Positions 26,107-34,424 of a stretch of DNA of 64,000 nt are shown here, piece after piece. A model generated the notes under the pieces. That model was not told where the DNA came from. It did no database searches and saw only the letters and a program-made list of their open reading frames with translations. The DNA is taken from positions 6,132,501 through 6,196,500 of the forward strand of contig NZ_CP080525.1 in the NCBI RefSeq assembly GCF_024746815.1, given 5' to 3'. Source of the stretch: Mesorhizobium sp. AR07 (lineage in GTDB: Bacteria > Pseudomonadota > Alphaproteobacteria > Rhizobiales > Rhizobiaceae). A program made the translations under genes and the position numbers. Each line of letters starts with the position of its first letter. Positions within the stretch are counted from its first letter, which is position 1.

Positions 26107-27024
26107 TCAGCTGCCTTGCCGTGCCGCTTCACGAATGGTCTGCAAGAGGATGGAGAAAGCCGGCGAGGGCGCCGTATCCGTCCGCATCGTCAAGCCGACC
26201 GGGCCCTTGGTCTCCTCGGTGTTCACAGGCAAGGCGACGAAGGCGCCGCTGCCGAGCTCATTGGCAACGACGCCCGCCGAAATGATCCAGACGGCATTGC
26301 TTTGCCGCAGGAAGGCGCGGCCGAAGCTATCCGAGACGGTTTCGATCTCGGTTGCCGGCGCCGTCATGCCGTTGGTTATGAACAGCCGGTCGACGAAGGG
26401 ACGGATGACCGATTCTCGCGTCGGCATCAGCATCGGGAATTCGTCGAGCCGCGCAAACACATCCTGTCCGGGGTCAAGCAGCGGATGGCCCGCCCGCACC
26501 ACGAACAGCACCTGTTCGGAATAGAGGTGCTCGAAGAAGAAGCCGGTCATGTTTTCCGGCGCCGCCAGCCGCCCGACGACGAGGTCGAGCGCCCCGGTGC
26601 GCAATTGTTCGAGCAGCACGGCGTTCTCGCCGGTGACGATCTTGATCGCCGCACCGGTGCCCTCCTTGAGGAACAGGCTGATCGCAAGCGGCATCACCCG
26701 CGCCGAGACCGTCGGCAGCGCACCGATGCGGATCGGATGACGGTTGATCGCCCCGTCCTGCCTGACGGAATCGACGCCTTGCTTGAGCGCCGTGATCGCC
26801 GTACCGGCATGGCGAAGGAAGATTTCGCCGATGCGCGTCAGCCTGATGCCGCGGCCGTCGCGTTCGACCACCACCACACCCAGCGCCTCTTCCAGTTCGC
26901 GCAATGTCTTGGTCACCGCCGGCGGGCTGACATGCAGGAAGTCGGCAGCCCGCGCCACGCTTCCCTGCCGCGCAACTTCCAGGAATGCCTGCAGGTGACG
27001 GAAGCGGATGCGGCCTTCGGACAT
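26107..27024 (-). CDS. pcaQ: LysR-family regulator PcaQ
   Basis: A 305-residue LTTR: HTH at the N-terminus (RFRHLQAFLEVARQGSVARAADFLHVSPPAVTKTLRELEEALG) and a periplasmic-protein-like effector domain from about 95. The VSPPAVTKTLRELE recognition helix is PcaQ/GbpR-like. In rhizobia PcaQ activates pcaDCHGB in response to beta-carboxy-muconate or muconolactone intermediates. The start at 27024 is eight bases from the PcaQ box at 27032-27047; an upstream extension would cross the operator. Divergent from pcaD, consistent with autoregulation. Confidence 0.92.
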   Translation of the reverse strand: MSEGRIRFRHLQAFLEVARQGSVARAADFLHVSPPAVTKTLRELEEALGVVVVERDGRGIRLTRIGEIFLRHAGTAITALKQGVDSVRQDGAINRHPIRIGALPTVSARVMPLAISLFLKEGTGAAIKIVTGENAVLLEQLRTGALDLVVGRLAAPENMTGFFFEHLYSEQVLFVVRAGHPLLDPGQDVFARLDEFPMLMPTRESVIRPFVDRLFITNGMTAPATEIETVSDSFGRAFLRQSNAVWIISAGVVANELGSGAFVALPVNTEETKGPVGLTMRTDTAPSPAFSILLQTIREAARQGS

Positions 27025-27031
27025 GGATTTA

Positions 27032-27082
27032 ATAACCCCTGAGTTAATGAAACGGCGCAAAATATCATTTTACCGAACCAAA
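27032..27082 (+). promoter_or_regulatory. pca operon promoter with PcaQ box
   Basis: ATAACC-CCTG-AGTTAA at 27032-27047 differs by one base from the published PcaQ site ATAACC-N4-GGTTAA. It lies between the pcaQ start (27024) and pcaD (27118). Positions 27032-27082 are 43/51 identical to the block at 26061-26011 before the transporter operon. Confidence 0.8.
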
Positions 27083-27117
27083 TGCCTTGTGCAATGTGGG
27101 GATGGAGGATCGAAATC

Positions 27118-27927
27118 GTGCCATTCGTCACCATCGGCGGCATCACGCTGCACCACCGCCACATCAAGGCGAACGGCAGTGCGCGCCCAATCGTGTTCAT
27201 CAATTCGCTCGGCACCGACTTGCGCATCTGGGACCAGGTCCTATCGATCCTGGACGGGGAAATGCCCCTGCTGGTCTACGACAAGCGCGGCCACGGGCTC
27301 TCCGACATCGGCGACATCAGGTCGATCGACGATCACGTCGACGATCTCTGCGCGCTCATCGATCATTTCGGACTGGGCAAGGTTGTGTTGTGCGGCCTGT
27401 CGGTCGGTGGTCTGATCGCGCAAGGGTTTTATATCAGGTGCCCCGAAATGGTCGAAGGCCTGATCCTGTGCGACACGGCCCACAAGATCGGCACCGCCGA
27501 AAGCTGGAACACGCGCATTTCGGTCGTCGAGCGCCACGGCATCGAGGCCATCGCCAACGCTGTAATGAAAGTATGGTTCACGCCGGATTTCCACGTTGCG
27601 CGCGCTGCCGACCTTGCGGGCTGCCGCAACATGCTGATCAGGCAAGCGCAGCCTGGCTATATCAAGACCTGCATGGCGGTTCGCGACGCCGATTTCACCG
27701 ATAGCGCCAAACGGATAGCTGTGCCGACGCTCTGTGTCGCCGGCGACCAGGATGGCTCGACGCCGCCCGATCTGGTCCGCTCGCTGGCCGCTCTCATCCC
27801 CGGTGCGCGCTTCGAGATCATCCGCGACGCCGGGCACATCCCGTGCATCGAACAGCCTGAAGCGCTGACCGCCCTGATCCGCGATTTTGTCGCATCGCTT
27901 GCCCCTGGAGCAGAAACCCATGGATGA
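27118..27927 (+). CDS. pcaD: 3-oxoadipate enol-lactonase
   Basis: A 269-residue alpha/beta hydrolase that opens beta-ketoadipate enol-lactone to beta-ketoadipate. Nucleophile Ser95 in GLSVGG, Asp near 217 in AGDQDGSTPP and His near 242 in AGHIPCIEQP form the triad; YDKRGHGLSD is typical of PcaD. I choose the GTG at 27118, with GGAGG eight bases upstream, over the ATG at 27082 that has no ribosome site and lies in the promoter block. It overlaps pcaC by eight bases. Confidence 0.93.
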   Translation: MPFVTIGGITLHHRHIKANGSARPIVFINSLGTDLRIWDQVLSILDGEMPLLVYDKRGHGLSDIGDIRSIDDHVDDLCALIDHFGLGKVVLCGLSVGGLIAQGFYIRCPEMVEGLILCDTAHKIGTAESWNTRISVVERHGIEAIANAVMKVWFTPDFHVARAADLAGCRNMLIRQAQPGYIKTCMAVRDADFTDSAKRIAVPTLCVAGDQDGSTPPDLVRSLAALIPGARFEIIRDAGHIPCIEQPEALTALIRDFVASLAPGAETHG

Positions 27928-28327
27928 AGTCCCCGGCAACGCAGCCAGATATCGCACGGGCCTCGCGGTGCGGCGATCCGTGCTCGGCGACCGCCATGTC
28001 GACCGGGCGGAAGTTGCCGCCACCGATTTCGACCAGCCTTTCCAGGAGCTGATCACCGAGGCCGCCTGGGGAACGGTGTGGGCACGGCCGGGCTTTACCA
28101 AGCGCGAGCGTTCGATCGTCACGCTGGCGCTGCTGGCCGCACTCGGCCATGATGAGGAGGTCGCCATGCATGTGCGTGCCACCGCCAACACCGGGGCTTC
28201 GCGCGACGATATCTGCGAAGCGTTCCTGCATGTCGCCATCTATGCCGGGGTGCCGGCCGCCAACCGCGCCTTCAAGATCGCCAAGGACGTGTTTTCGGAA
28301 ATGGACGGAGCCAGGAATGCCCGCTGA
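27920..28327 (+). CDS. pcaC: 4-carboxymuconolactone decarboxylase
   Basis: A 135-residue AhpD-fold enzyme converting gamma-carboxymuconolactone to beta-ketoadipate enol-lactone. Family segments: FQELITEAAWGTVWARPGFTKRERSIVTLALLAALG, then HVRATANTGASRDDICEAFLHVAIYAGVPAANRAF. The start at 27920 overlaps pcaD and the 3' end overlaps pcaH by 11 bases. PcaC is a separate protein here, not fused to PcaD. Confidence 0.94.
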   Translation: MDEVPGNAARYRTGLAVRRSVLGDRHVDRAEVAATDFDQPFQELITEAAWGTVWARPGFTKRERSIVTLALLAALGHDEEVAMHVRATANTGASRDDICEAFLHVAIYAGVPAANRAFKIAKDVFSEMDGARNAR

Positions 28328-29072
28328 GTCCGGATCGAACCGGAGGCCCGAGACCGCCGCCTTCTTCCAGCGCGACCGGACCTGGCATCCGCCGGCACTG
28401 ACGCCGAACTACAAGACCTCCGTGCTGCGCTCGCCGCAGAAAGCGCCGCTCGCCTTCGACAACACGCTGTCGGAGATTGCAGGCCCGGTCTTCGGTCACG
28501 CCATGCTGGGCGAACTCGACGCCGACCTGATCCACAATTTCGCCAGGCCCGGCAAGAGCGCCATCGGCGAGCGCATCATCGTCTATGGGCGGGTGCTCGA
28601 CGAACGCGGCGTTGGCGTGCCCGGCGCGCTGCTCGAATTCTGGCAGGCCAATGCCGGCGGCCGCTACCGCCACAAGAAGGATGGCTACCTGGCGCCGCTC
28701 GACCCGAATTTCGGCGGCTGCGGCCGCGCCGTCACTGGCGAGGATGGCGGCTACGCCGTTCGCACCGTCAAGCCCGGTCCTTATCCCTGGCCGAACGGGC
28801 CGAACGACTGGCGGCCCTCGCACATCCATTTTTCCGTCTTTGGCCATGGTTTCGCACAGCGGCTGATCACGCAGATGTATTTCGAGGGCGATCCGCTGAT
28901 CTGGCACTGCCCGATCGTGCGCGGCATCCCCGACAAGGCCGCCATCGAAACGCTGATCGCCGCCCTCGACATGCAAGCGACGATCCCGTTCGACGCGCGC
29001 GCCTACAAGTTCGACATCGTGCTGCGCGGGCGCCGCTCGTCGCTGTTCGAAAACAGGCTGGAGGGCAATTGA
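28317..29072 (+). CDS. pcaH: Protocatechuate 3,4-dioxygenase beta subunit
   Basis: A 251-residue iron subunit of the intradiol dioxygenase that opens protocatechuate to 3-carboxy-cis,cis-muconate. Fe(III) ligands are visible: a Tyr in GGRYRHKKDGY, a Tyr in KPGPYPWPN, and the two His of RPSHIHFSVFG. The ATG at 28317 is preceded by GGAG; it overlaps pcaC. TGATG coupling joins it to pcaG. Confidence 0.95.
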   Translation: MPAESGSNRRPETAAFFQRDRTWHPPALTPNYKTSVLRSPQKAPLAFDNTLSEIAGPVFGHAMLGELDADLIHNFARPGKSAIGERIIVYGRVLDERGVGVPGALLEFWQANAGGRYRHKKDGYLAPLDPNFGGCGRAVTGEDGGYAVRTVKPGPYPWPNGPNDWRPSHIHFSVFGHGFAQRLITQMYFEGDPLIWHCPIVRGIPDKAAIETLIAALDMQATIPFDARAYKFDIVLRGRRSSLFENRLEGN

Positions 29073-29686
29073 TGGCCCAGTCGCTCGACCGGCTCAGGGA
29101 AAGCCCTTCGCAGACCGCCGGACCCTACGTCCACATCGGGCTGACGCCCAATTTCTGCGGCATCGTCGGCGTCTATGCGACCGACCTTGGTGCCACCATG
29201 GTCAACGACAAGACCAAAGGCGAGCGTATCGGCCTGCGCATCCGGGTGCTCGACGGCACCGACACGCCGCTCAAGGATGCGCTGATCGAGATCTGGCAGG
29301 CGGATGCGGACGGGCTTTACAATTCGCCGGCGGAACTGCGCGGCGCCGCCGATCCGAATTTCTTCGGCTGGGGCCGCTGCCCGACCGACATGGACACCGG
29401 CCTGTGCGCGTTCGAGACGATCAAGCCTGGCCGCGTACCATCAAGGGATGGCCGCCTGATGGCGCCGCACATCACGCTCTGGATCGTCGCCCGCGGCATC
29501 AATCTTGGCCTGCACACGAGGCTCTACTTTTCCGACGAGGAAAAGGCCAATGCGCAGGATCCGATCCTGGCGCGCATCGAGCACCGCATTCGCGTGCCGA
29601 CGCTGATCGCCGAGCGCACCGGCGATACCTTTGTCTTCGACGTCCATCTCCAGGGGGAGAAGGAAACGGTCTTCTTCGACAGCTAG
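29072..29686 (+). CDS. pcaG: Protocatechuate 3,4-dioxygenase alpha subunit
   Basis: A 204-residue partner of PcaH: SQTAGPYVHIGLTPNF, LKDALIEIWQADADGLYNSP, GWGRCPTD, and the C-terminal FVFDVHLQGEKETVFFD. It lacks the catalytic His pair of PcaH, as expected for the alpha subunit. The ATG at 29072 shares a base with the pcaH stop. Two hairpins follow before pcaB. Confidence 0.95.
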   Translation: MAQSLDRLRESPSQTAGPYVHIGLTPNFCGIVGVYATDLGATMVNDKTKGERIGLRIRVLDGTDTPLKDALIEIWQADADGLYNSPAELRGAADPNFFGWGRCPTDMDTGLCAFETIKPGRVPSRDGRLMAPHITLWIVARGINLGLHTRLYFSDEEKANAQDPILARIEHRIRVPTLIAERTGDTFVFDVHLQGEKETVFFDS

Positions 29687-29687
29687 A

Positions 29688-29731
29688 GCAATTCCAGGAA
29701 AAGTGTGAAACGGTTTTCCGTCCGGAATTGC
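29688..29731. repeat. Palindromic repeat (shared-core family) between pcaG and pcaB
   Basis: Arms GCAATTCC (29688-29695) and GGAATTGC (29724-29731) enclose a core AAAAGTGTGAAACGGTTTT (29699-29717), matching the cores at 6640-6748 and 20375-20423. It starts two bases after the pcaG stop. Confidence 0.85.
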
Positions 29732-29748
29732 GTCAAAACAAAGAGTTA

Positions 29749-29785
29749 GAGCAGTTCGCCGTTTCCGTGAAACGGTGAACTGCTC
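29749..29785 (+). repeat. 37-base intercistronic hairpin before pcaB
   Basis: GAGCAGTTC and GAACTGCTC close a stem that continues inward through a G-T wobble into CCGTTT/AAACGG around the loop CCGTG, so nearly the whole element pairs. It ends 14 bases before the pcaB ATG, close to the ribosome site AGGAGAG, and could modulate expression of pcaB and pobA. Confidence 0.65.
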
Positions 29786-29799
29786 AGGAGAGCCGAGAC

Positions 29800-30852
29800 A
29801 TGACCGTATCGCCCTTCGACCATCCATTGCTCTCCGCTCTTCTCGGCGACGAGGAAGCGAGCCGGCATTTTTCCGTCGAGGCGGAAATCGAGGCGATGCT
29901 GGCCTTTGAGTGCGCGCTGGCGCAAGCGGAGGCCGAAAACGGGATCATTACCAAGGATGCGGCGGCGACGATCGTGGCAGTGCTTGCGACGTTCCGGCCC
30001 GACACCGCCTTGCTGCGCGCCGGCGTCGCCAGGGACGGCGTCATGGTGCCGGAACTGGTGCGCCAGATCAGGGTGGCGGTCGGCGAACCGCACGGCCAGA
30101 AAGTGCATTTCGGCGCGACCAGTCAGGATGTCATCGATACGGGCCTGATGCTTCGGCTCAAATCCGTCGCCGAACATCTCGGCCTGCTGTTGACCGAGAC
30201 CGCCATGCGCCTCGCCTCGCTCGAAGAGCGCTTCGGGGGCAGGGCGCTGACCGGCATGACGCGCATGCAGAAGGCGATCCCAATCACCGTGGCGGATCGC
30301 ACAATGGCGTGGCGGGCGCCGCTGCAACGGAACAAGGAGAGACTGTCGGAACAGTCGAGGCGTTTGCTGGTGGTGCAATTCGGCGGCGCCGCCGGCACGC
30401 TGGAAAGGCTTGACGACAAGGGGCCGGCGGTACGCGCGGTCCTTGCGGCAAGGCTCGGCCTTGCCGATGCGCCGCAATGGCATAGCCAGCGCGATGCGCT
30501 CGCCGATTTTGCCGGCTTTCTGTCGCTGGTGACGGGCAGTCTTGGCAAATTCGGCCAGGACATTGCGCTGATGGCGCAGGGTGGAACCGAGATCGAGCTT
30601 TCGGGCGGAGGCGGCTCGTCGGCCATGCCGCACAAGCAGAACCCGGTGAAGGCCGAGGCGCTGGTGGCGCTTGCTCGCTTCAACGCCACGCAACTTTCCG
30701 GCATGCATCAGACCCTGGTGCATGAGCAGGAACGCTCGGGCGCCGCCTGGACGCTGGAATGGCTGCTGCTGCCGCAGATGGTGGTGGCGACAGCCGCGTC
30801 GCTGCGCCTTGCCGCCGAACTGGCTGGGCAGATCGAAAGTCTCGGGCACTGA
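29800..30852 (+). CDS. pcaB: 3-carboxy-cis,cis-muconate cycloisomerase
   Basis: A 350-residue member of the fumarase/aspartase superfamily. FGATSQDVIDTG near 107 and the signature GGSSAMPHKQNPVKAE near 270 (mobile catalytic Ser loop) are seen. It lactonises 3-carboxymuconate to gamma-carboxymuconolactone. At 350 residues it has the short form found in rhizobia and lacks the C-terminal domain of the longer Pseudomonas enzyme. AGGAGAG lies ahead of the ATG. TGATG coupling to pobA. Confidence 0.93.
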   Translation: MTVSPFDHPLLSALLGDEEASRHFSVEAEIEAMLAFECALAQAEAENGIITKDAAATIVAVLATFRPDTALLRAGVARDGVMVPELVRQIRVAVGEPHGQKVHFGATSQDVIDTGLMLRLKSVAEHLGLLLTETAMRLASLEERFGGRALTGMTRMQKAIPITVADRTMAWRAPLQRNKERLSEQSRRLLVVQFGGAAGTLERLDDKGPAVRAVLAARLGLADAPQWHSQRDALADFAGFLSLVTGSLGKFGQDIALMAQGGTEIELSGGGGSSAMPHKQNPVKAEALVALARFNATQLSGMHQTLVHEQERSGAAWTLEWLLLPQMVVATAASLRLAAELAGQIESLGH

Positions 30853-32024
30853 TGCGCGCCCAGATCCTCATTGTCGGGTCCGGACCGTCCGGTCTGCTGC
30901 TCGGACAATTGCTGGCCGGCATCGGCATCGAGACGGTCATTCTGGAACGCGCCAGCCGCGAGCATGTGCTCGGCCGTGTGCGCGCCGGCGTGCTCGAACA
31001 AGGCACCGTCGAATTGCTGGAGGAGGCGGGTGCCGCCGCACGGCTGCACGCGGAGGGATTGCCGCACACAGGGTTCTCGCTGGCGTTCAACGATCGCCTG
31101 CACCGCATCGACCTGAAGGCGCTGACCGGCGGCAGGCATGTCACCGTCTACGGTCAGACTGAAGTGACACATGATTTGATGGACAAGCGCGCTGCGGCGG
31201 GACTGACCACGATCTATGAGGCGGCAAATGTCACGTTGCACGATTTCGACGGCGAGGCGCCTTTTGCCACCTATGACAAGGACGGCGTCACGCATCGCAT
31301 CGACTGCGACTTCATTGCCGGCTGCGATGGCTACCACGGTGTCAGCCGCAAATCGGTGCCTGAGCGTGCGCTGAAGACCTTCGAGCGGCACTATCCATTC
31401 GGTTGGCTCGGCGTGCTGGCCGAAGTGCCGCCGGCCGATCGCGAACTGGTCTACGCCAACCATGAGCGAGGTTTTGCGCTGTGCTCGATGCGCTCGACGC
31501 ACCGCAGCCGCTACTACGTACAGTGCCCCGAGGGCGCCCGCGTCGAGGCTTGGTCGGACGACCGCTTCTGGGACGAGTTGCGCCGCCGCTTGCCGGAGCA
31601 GACGGCGGCAAGCGTCGTCACCGGTCCGTCGTTCGAGAAGTCGATCGCGCCGCTGCGCTCCTTCGTCGCCGAGCCGCTGCGGTTCGGCCGGCTTTTCCTG
31701 GTCGGCGATGCCGCCCACATCGTGCCGCCGACCGGCGCCAAGGGTCTCAACCTCGCCGCCAGCGACGTGCGCTACCTCTTTGCCGGTCTTCGCGACGTCT
31801 ATGCCGAGAAATCACACGCTGGAATCGATGCCTATTCGCAAAAGGCGCTGGCACGGGTCTGGAAGGCGGTCCGCTTTTCCTGGTGGATGACGACGATGCT
31901 GCACCGCTTTCCCGATACCGGCGACTTCGGCCAGCGCATCCAGGAGGCCGAACTCGACTATCTCGTCCAGTCGCGTGCAGCGTCGACCGCGCTCGCCGAA
32001 AACTATGTCGGCCTGCCTTACTGA
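30852..32024 (+). CDS. pobA: 4-hydroxybenzoate 3-monooxygenase
   Basis: A 390-residue FAD monooxygenase making protocatechuate from 4-hydroxybenzoate. FAD fingerprint GSGPSG at 9-14, RVRAGVLEQGTVELL near 42, the DG motif in GCDGYHGVSR near 158, the GD motif in VGDAAHIVPPTGAKGLNLA near 285, and the usual C-terminus NYVGLPY. Length is normal. It is the last gene of pcaDCHGB-pobA, so it probably answers to PcaQ. Its last 212 bases are antisense to the tail of the NUDIX frame. Confidence 0.95.
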   Translation: MRAQILIVGSGPSGLLLGQLLAGIGIETVILERASREHVLGRVRAGVLEQGTVELLEEAGAAARLHAEGLPHTGFSLAFNDRLHRIDLKALTGGRHVTVYGQTEVTHDLMDKRAAAGLTTIYEAANVTLHDFDGEAPFATYDKDGVTHRIDCDFIAGCDGYHGVSRKSVPERALKTFERHYPFGWLGVLAEVPPADRELVYANHERGFALCSMRSTHRSRYYVQCPEGARVEAWSDDRFWDELRRRLPEQTAASVVTGPSFEKSIAPLRSFVAEPLRFGRLFLVGDAAHIVPPTGAKGLNLAASDVRYLFAGLRDVYAEKSHAGIDAYSQKALARVWKAVRFSWWMTTMLHRFPDTGDFGQRIQEAELDYLVQSRAASTALAENYVGLPY

Positions 32025-32492
32025 GGAGGCGATTAGCTGCGTGGCGAAGTCCGACAGCATCGGGCGCTGCCCCACAAGGATTTTTACGTCGGCCTCGGGC
32101 AAGGTGAACCAGCCCGCTCGGTCGACTTCCGGGAACGCCTTCATGAATCCCGACCTTGGCGGCCATTCCATGGTGAAACTGTTGCTCCTGATGGCGGTCA
32201 CATCGATGTCGATACGCGCCTCCACAGACCAGGCGATAACGATCTTTCCGCCCGGTTGCCTGTAGTCGCCGAGCCGCGCGAAGGGGCCATCGACCTTGAT
32301 GCCGAGCTCTTCCTCGGTCTCGCGTTGCGCTGCCGTCAACTCGTCCTCGTTCTCGCCGACGAGACCCTTCGGTATCGACCACGCGCCATCGTCCTTCTTC
32401 GCCCAGAACGGCCCGCCTGGATGAACCAGCAGTACCCGAAGGCCGCCGTCGCCTCGACGATAGATCAGCAACCCCGCACTGCGTTTTGCCAT
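31812..32492 (-). CDS. NUDIX hydrolase with a read-through tail antisense to pobA
   Basis: The 226-residue frame begins MAKRSAGLLIYRRGDGGLRVLLVHPGGP and contains a NUDIX box, GLVGENEDELTAAQRETEEELGI near 43-65, which binds Mg and cleaves nucleoside diphosphates linked to X. Residues 1-156 cover the normal length of such proteins. Residues 157-226 lie wholly antisense to the pobA 3' end and look like a read-through of a lost stop codon, not a domain. The NUDIX domain itself looks intact. Substrate unknown. Confidence 0.82.
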   Translation of the reverse strand: MAKRSAGLLIYRRGDGGLRVLLVHPGGPFWAKKDDGAWSIPKGLVGENEDELTAAQRETEEELGIKVDGPFARLGDYRQPGGKIVIAWSVEARIDIDVTAIRSNSFTMEWPPRSGFMKAFPEVDRAGWFTLPEADVKILVGQRPMLSDFATQLIASSVRQADIVFGERGRRCTRLDEIVEFGLLDALAEVAGIGKAVQHRRHPPGKADRLPDPCQRLLRIGIDSSV

Positions 32493-32684
32493 TTTTCTAT
32501 GTCCGTTTGCGAAGTCGGTTCTGAAGGCGGCAGTCTGGCGATTGTCACCGAACCATTGGATGCGTACCTTGTGCCAAGGGTTGCGACGCTATGTCAGGTG
32601 TATCTGCATTGCTCCTGACCCGCGAGTCCGGCAATCTGATACCATCGCTTGTTTGGCGGCTCGAAGGCTAGATGGGGCGTGACG

Positions 32685-33218
32685 ATGCAACTGGGTCTTA
32701 TCGGCTACTACAGCGACTTCGTGGTCTATCCGCTGGTGATCGCCGTGCTGGCGGTGGCCGGGCTGCTCGAGGCCGGCGAAGAAAACGCGCCGGGCTGGAT
32801 CGTCACTGTCGTCGCTTGTCTCTTCCTCTGGACGCTGACCGAATACCTGCTGCACAGGTTCGTCCTTCATCATATTCCCTACATCAAGGACCTCCATGAT
32901 CGTCACCATGTCGAGGAGCGCAGTTCGGTGGGCACGCCGACCTGGCTCAGCCTCGGTGTGCATGCGCTGGTCGCGTTTTTGCCCGTTTGGATGGTTTCAG
33001 ACTTTGCAACCGCAAGCGCGGTAAGCTGCGGGCTGATGCTGGGATATCTCTGGTACATCAGCATCCACCACATGATCCATCACTGGCATCCCACCCATCC
33101 GAGCTATCTCTACACCCTCAAGCGCCGCCACGCGCTGCATCACCATGTCGACGAAATGGTCAATTTCGGCGTGACATCGGCTTTCTGGGATCGCATTTTC
33201 GGCACGGCGCGGCTCTGA
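32685..33218 (+). CDS. Fatty acid hydroxylase / sterol desaturase family membrane protein
   Basis: A 177-residue integral membrane protein with about four hydrophobic segments and the di-iron histidine clusters of the family: HRFVLHH near 64, HDRHH near 79, HHMIHHWHPTH near 135 and HALHHH near 157. It would hydroxylate or desaturate a lipid chain; the acceptor is unknown. ATG at 32685 preceded by GGGGCG; a 12-codon longer frame from a TTG is less likely. Stands alone between the NUDIX gene and rsgA. Confidence 0.82.
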   Translation: MQLGLIGYYSDFVVYPLVIAVLAVAGLLEAGEENAPGWIVTVVACLFLWTLTEYLLHRFVLHHIPYIKDLHDRHHVEERSSVGTPTWLSLGVHALVAFLPVWMVSDFATASAVSCGLMLGYLWYISIHHMIHHWHPTHPSYLYTLKRRHALHHHVDEMVNFGVTSAFWDRIFGTARL

Positions 33219-33236
33219 GGCCAGGGGCGCAGCGGT

Positions 33237-34262
33237 TCAACGCCTCTTGCCACGGCCGCCGGGAGACTTGGCGCCGCGAGGTCCGCTCTGAACCGGCGTG
33301 TTGTGCTGGTTTTCGTCGGACAGTTTTCGCCAGCGGGCAAGGCGCTCCGGGTCGAGCGTTCCAGCCTTCAAGGCAGCCTGCACCGCGCAGCCCGGTTCAT
33401 GCACATGCGTGCAGTCGCGGAATTTGCAAAGCGGCGCAAGCTCGGTGATTTCGGCAAACAGCGTGTCGATGCCATAGGCGACGTCGCTGACCTGCAGTGT
33501 CCGCATTCCCGGCGTATCGATCACCCAGCCGCCGCCGGAAATGGCATGCAGCGATCGCGACGTGGTGGTGTGGCGTCCCTTGGCATCGTGTTCGCGGATA
33601 TCTCCGGTCTGTTGCGGCAAGTGCTGTGCCGATCCGGCAAGCGTGTTGACCAGTGTCGATTTGCCGACGCCGGAAGAGCCGATCAGCGCGACCGTCTGGC
33701 CAGCACCGCACCAGGCGGCGAGCGCGGTTGCCGCGTCCGATGTGCGGGGGTTCAGCGTCACCACGCTCAGCCCGCGCTGCAGCGCGGCCGCCTGCCTTTC
33801 ATATGCTTCGGCGTCAGCCACGGTATCGGCTTTGGTCAACAGGATCACCGGCGTCGTTCCCGCCTCGTTGGCCAACGCCAGATAGCGCTCGAGGCGGGCC
33901 GGATTGAAGTCGGCATTGCACGAGGTGACGATGAACAGCGTGTCGACATTGGCCGCCGCAAGCTGCGGCACCCGGCCGCCCTGGGTGCGGCGTTCCAGCA
34001 CCGTCCTGCGGGTCAGGCGGCGTTGCACGAGGTTGTCATGCGCGTCGACGAGTACCCAGTCGCCGACGGCATAGTCACCGGTGTTCGCCTGCGCCGGCAG
34101 CGTCAGATCGATTGGCCCCGCCTGGGATAGGCCGGCCAGCCGGTCGCGATGGACCGAGGCGATTCGCGCAGGCACGAGCCTGGTTTCGCCGGGCTCGATC
34201 TGGTCGCCGAAAAAATCCGTCCAGCCCAGGCTGGCGAGAGATGGCGTGGAGTTATCCGTCAC
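33237..34262 (-). CDS. rsgA: Small ribosomal subunit biogenesis GTPase RsgA
   Basis: A circularly permuted GTPase that matures the 30S subunit: OB-fold near 30-100, G4 LLTKAD, then G1 GSSGVGKSTL, G3 DTPG (IDTPGMRTL), and the zinc knuckle CKFRDCTHVHEPGC near 280-295. The C-terminus is a basic RGAKSPGGRGKRR tail. I favour the GTG at 34262 (341 residues, normal length, product starting TDNSTPSLASLGW); the frame stays open to 34409, giving 390 residues with an extra Pro-rich N-terminus. Confidence 0.87.
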   Translation of the reverse strand: MTDNSTPSLASLGWTDFFGDQIEPGETRLVPARIASVHRDRLAGLSQAGPIDLTLPAQANTGDYAVGDWVLVDAHDNLVQRRLTRRTVLERRTQGGRVPQLAAANVDTLFIVTSCNADFNPARLERYLALANEAGTTPVILLTKADTVADAEAYERQAAALQRGLSVVTLNPRTSDAATALAAWCGAGQTVALIGSSGVGKSTLVNTLAGSAQHLPQQTGDIREHDAKGRHTTTSRSLHAISGGGWVIDTPGMRTLQVSDVAYGIDTLFAEITELAPLCKFRDCTHVHEPGCAVQAALKAGTLDPERLARWRKLSDENQHNTPVQSGPRGAKSPGGRGKRR

Positions 34263-34424
34263 GGCTTTGACCAAGGGCACGGCGTCGCAGACATCGGACA
34301 GTATCCCTGGCAGGTGGGGCGCGAACGGGGGTGGGGCGATTGCCCAGCCGTGTATGGGCGGCATGGCGGCATTTGGCAAGCCGGACCCTTGGCTATCGCC
34401 GAGCGGCAAGCGTTCGCAACGAGC

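Noticed and set aside
34263..34409. N-terminal extension of RsgA
   Set aside because: The frame is open, but the extra 49 residues are Pro/Gly-rich and unlike RsgA; a GTG at 34262 gives the normal length.
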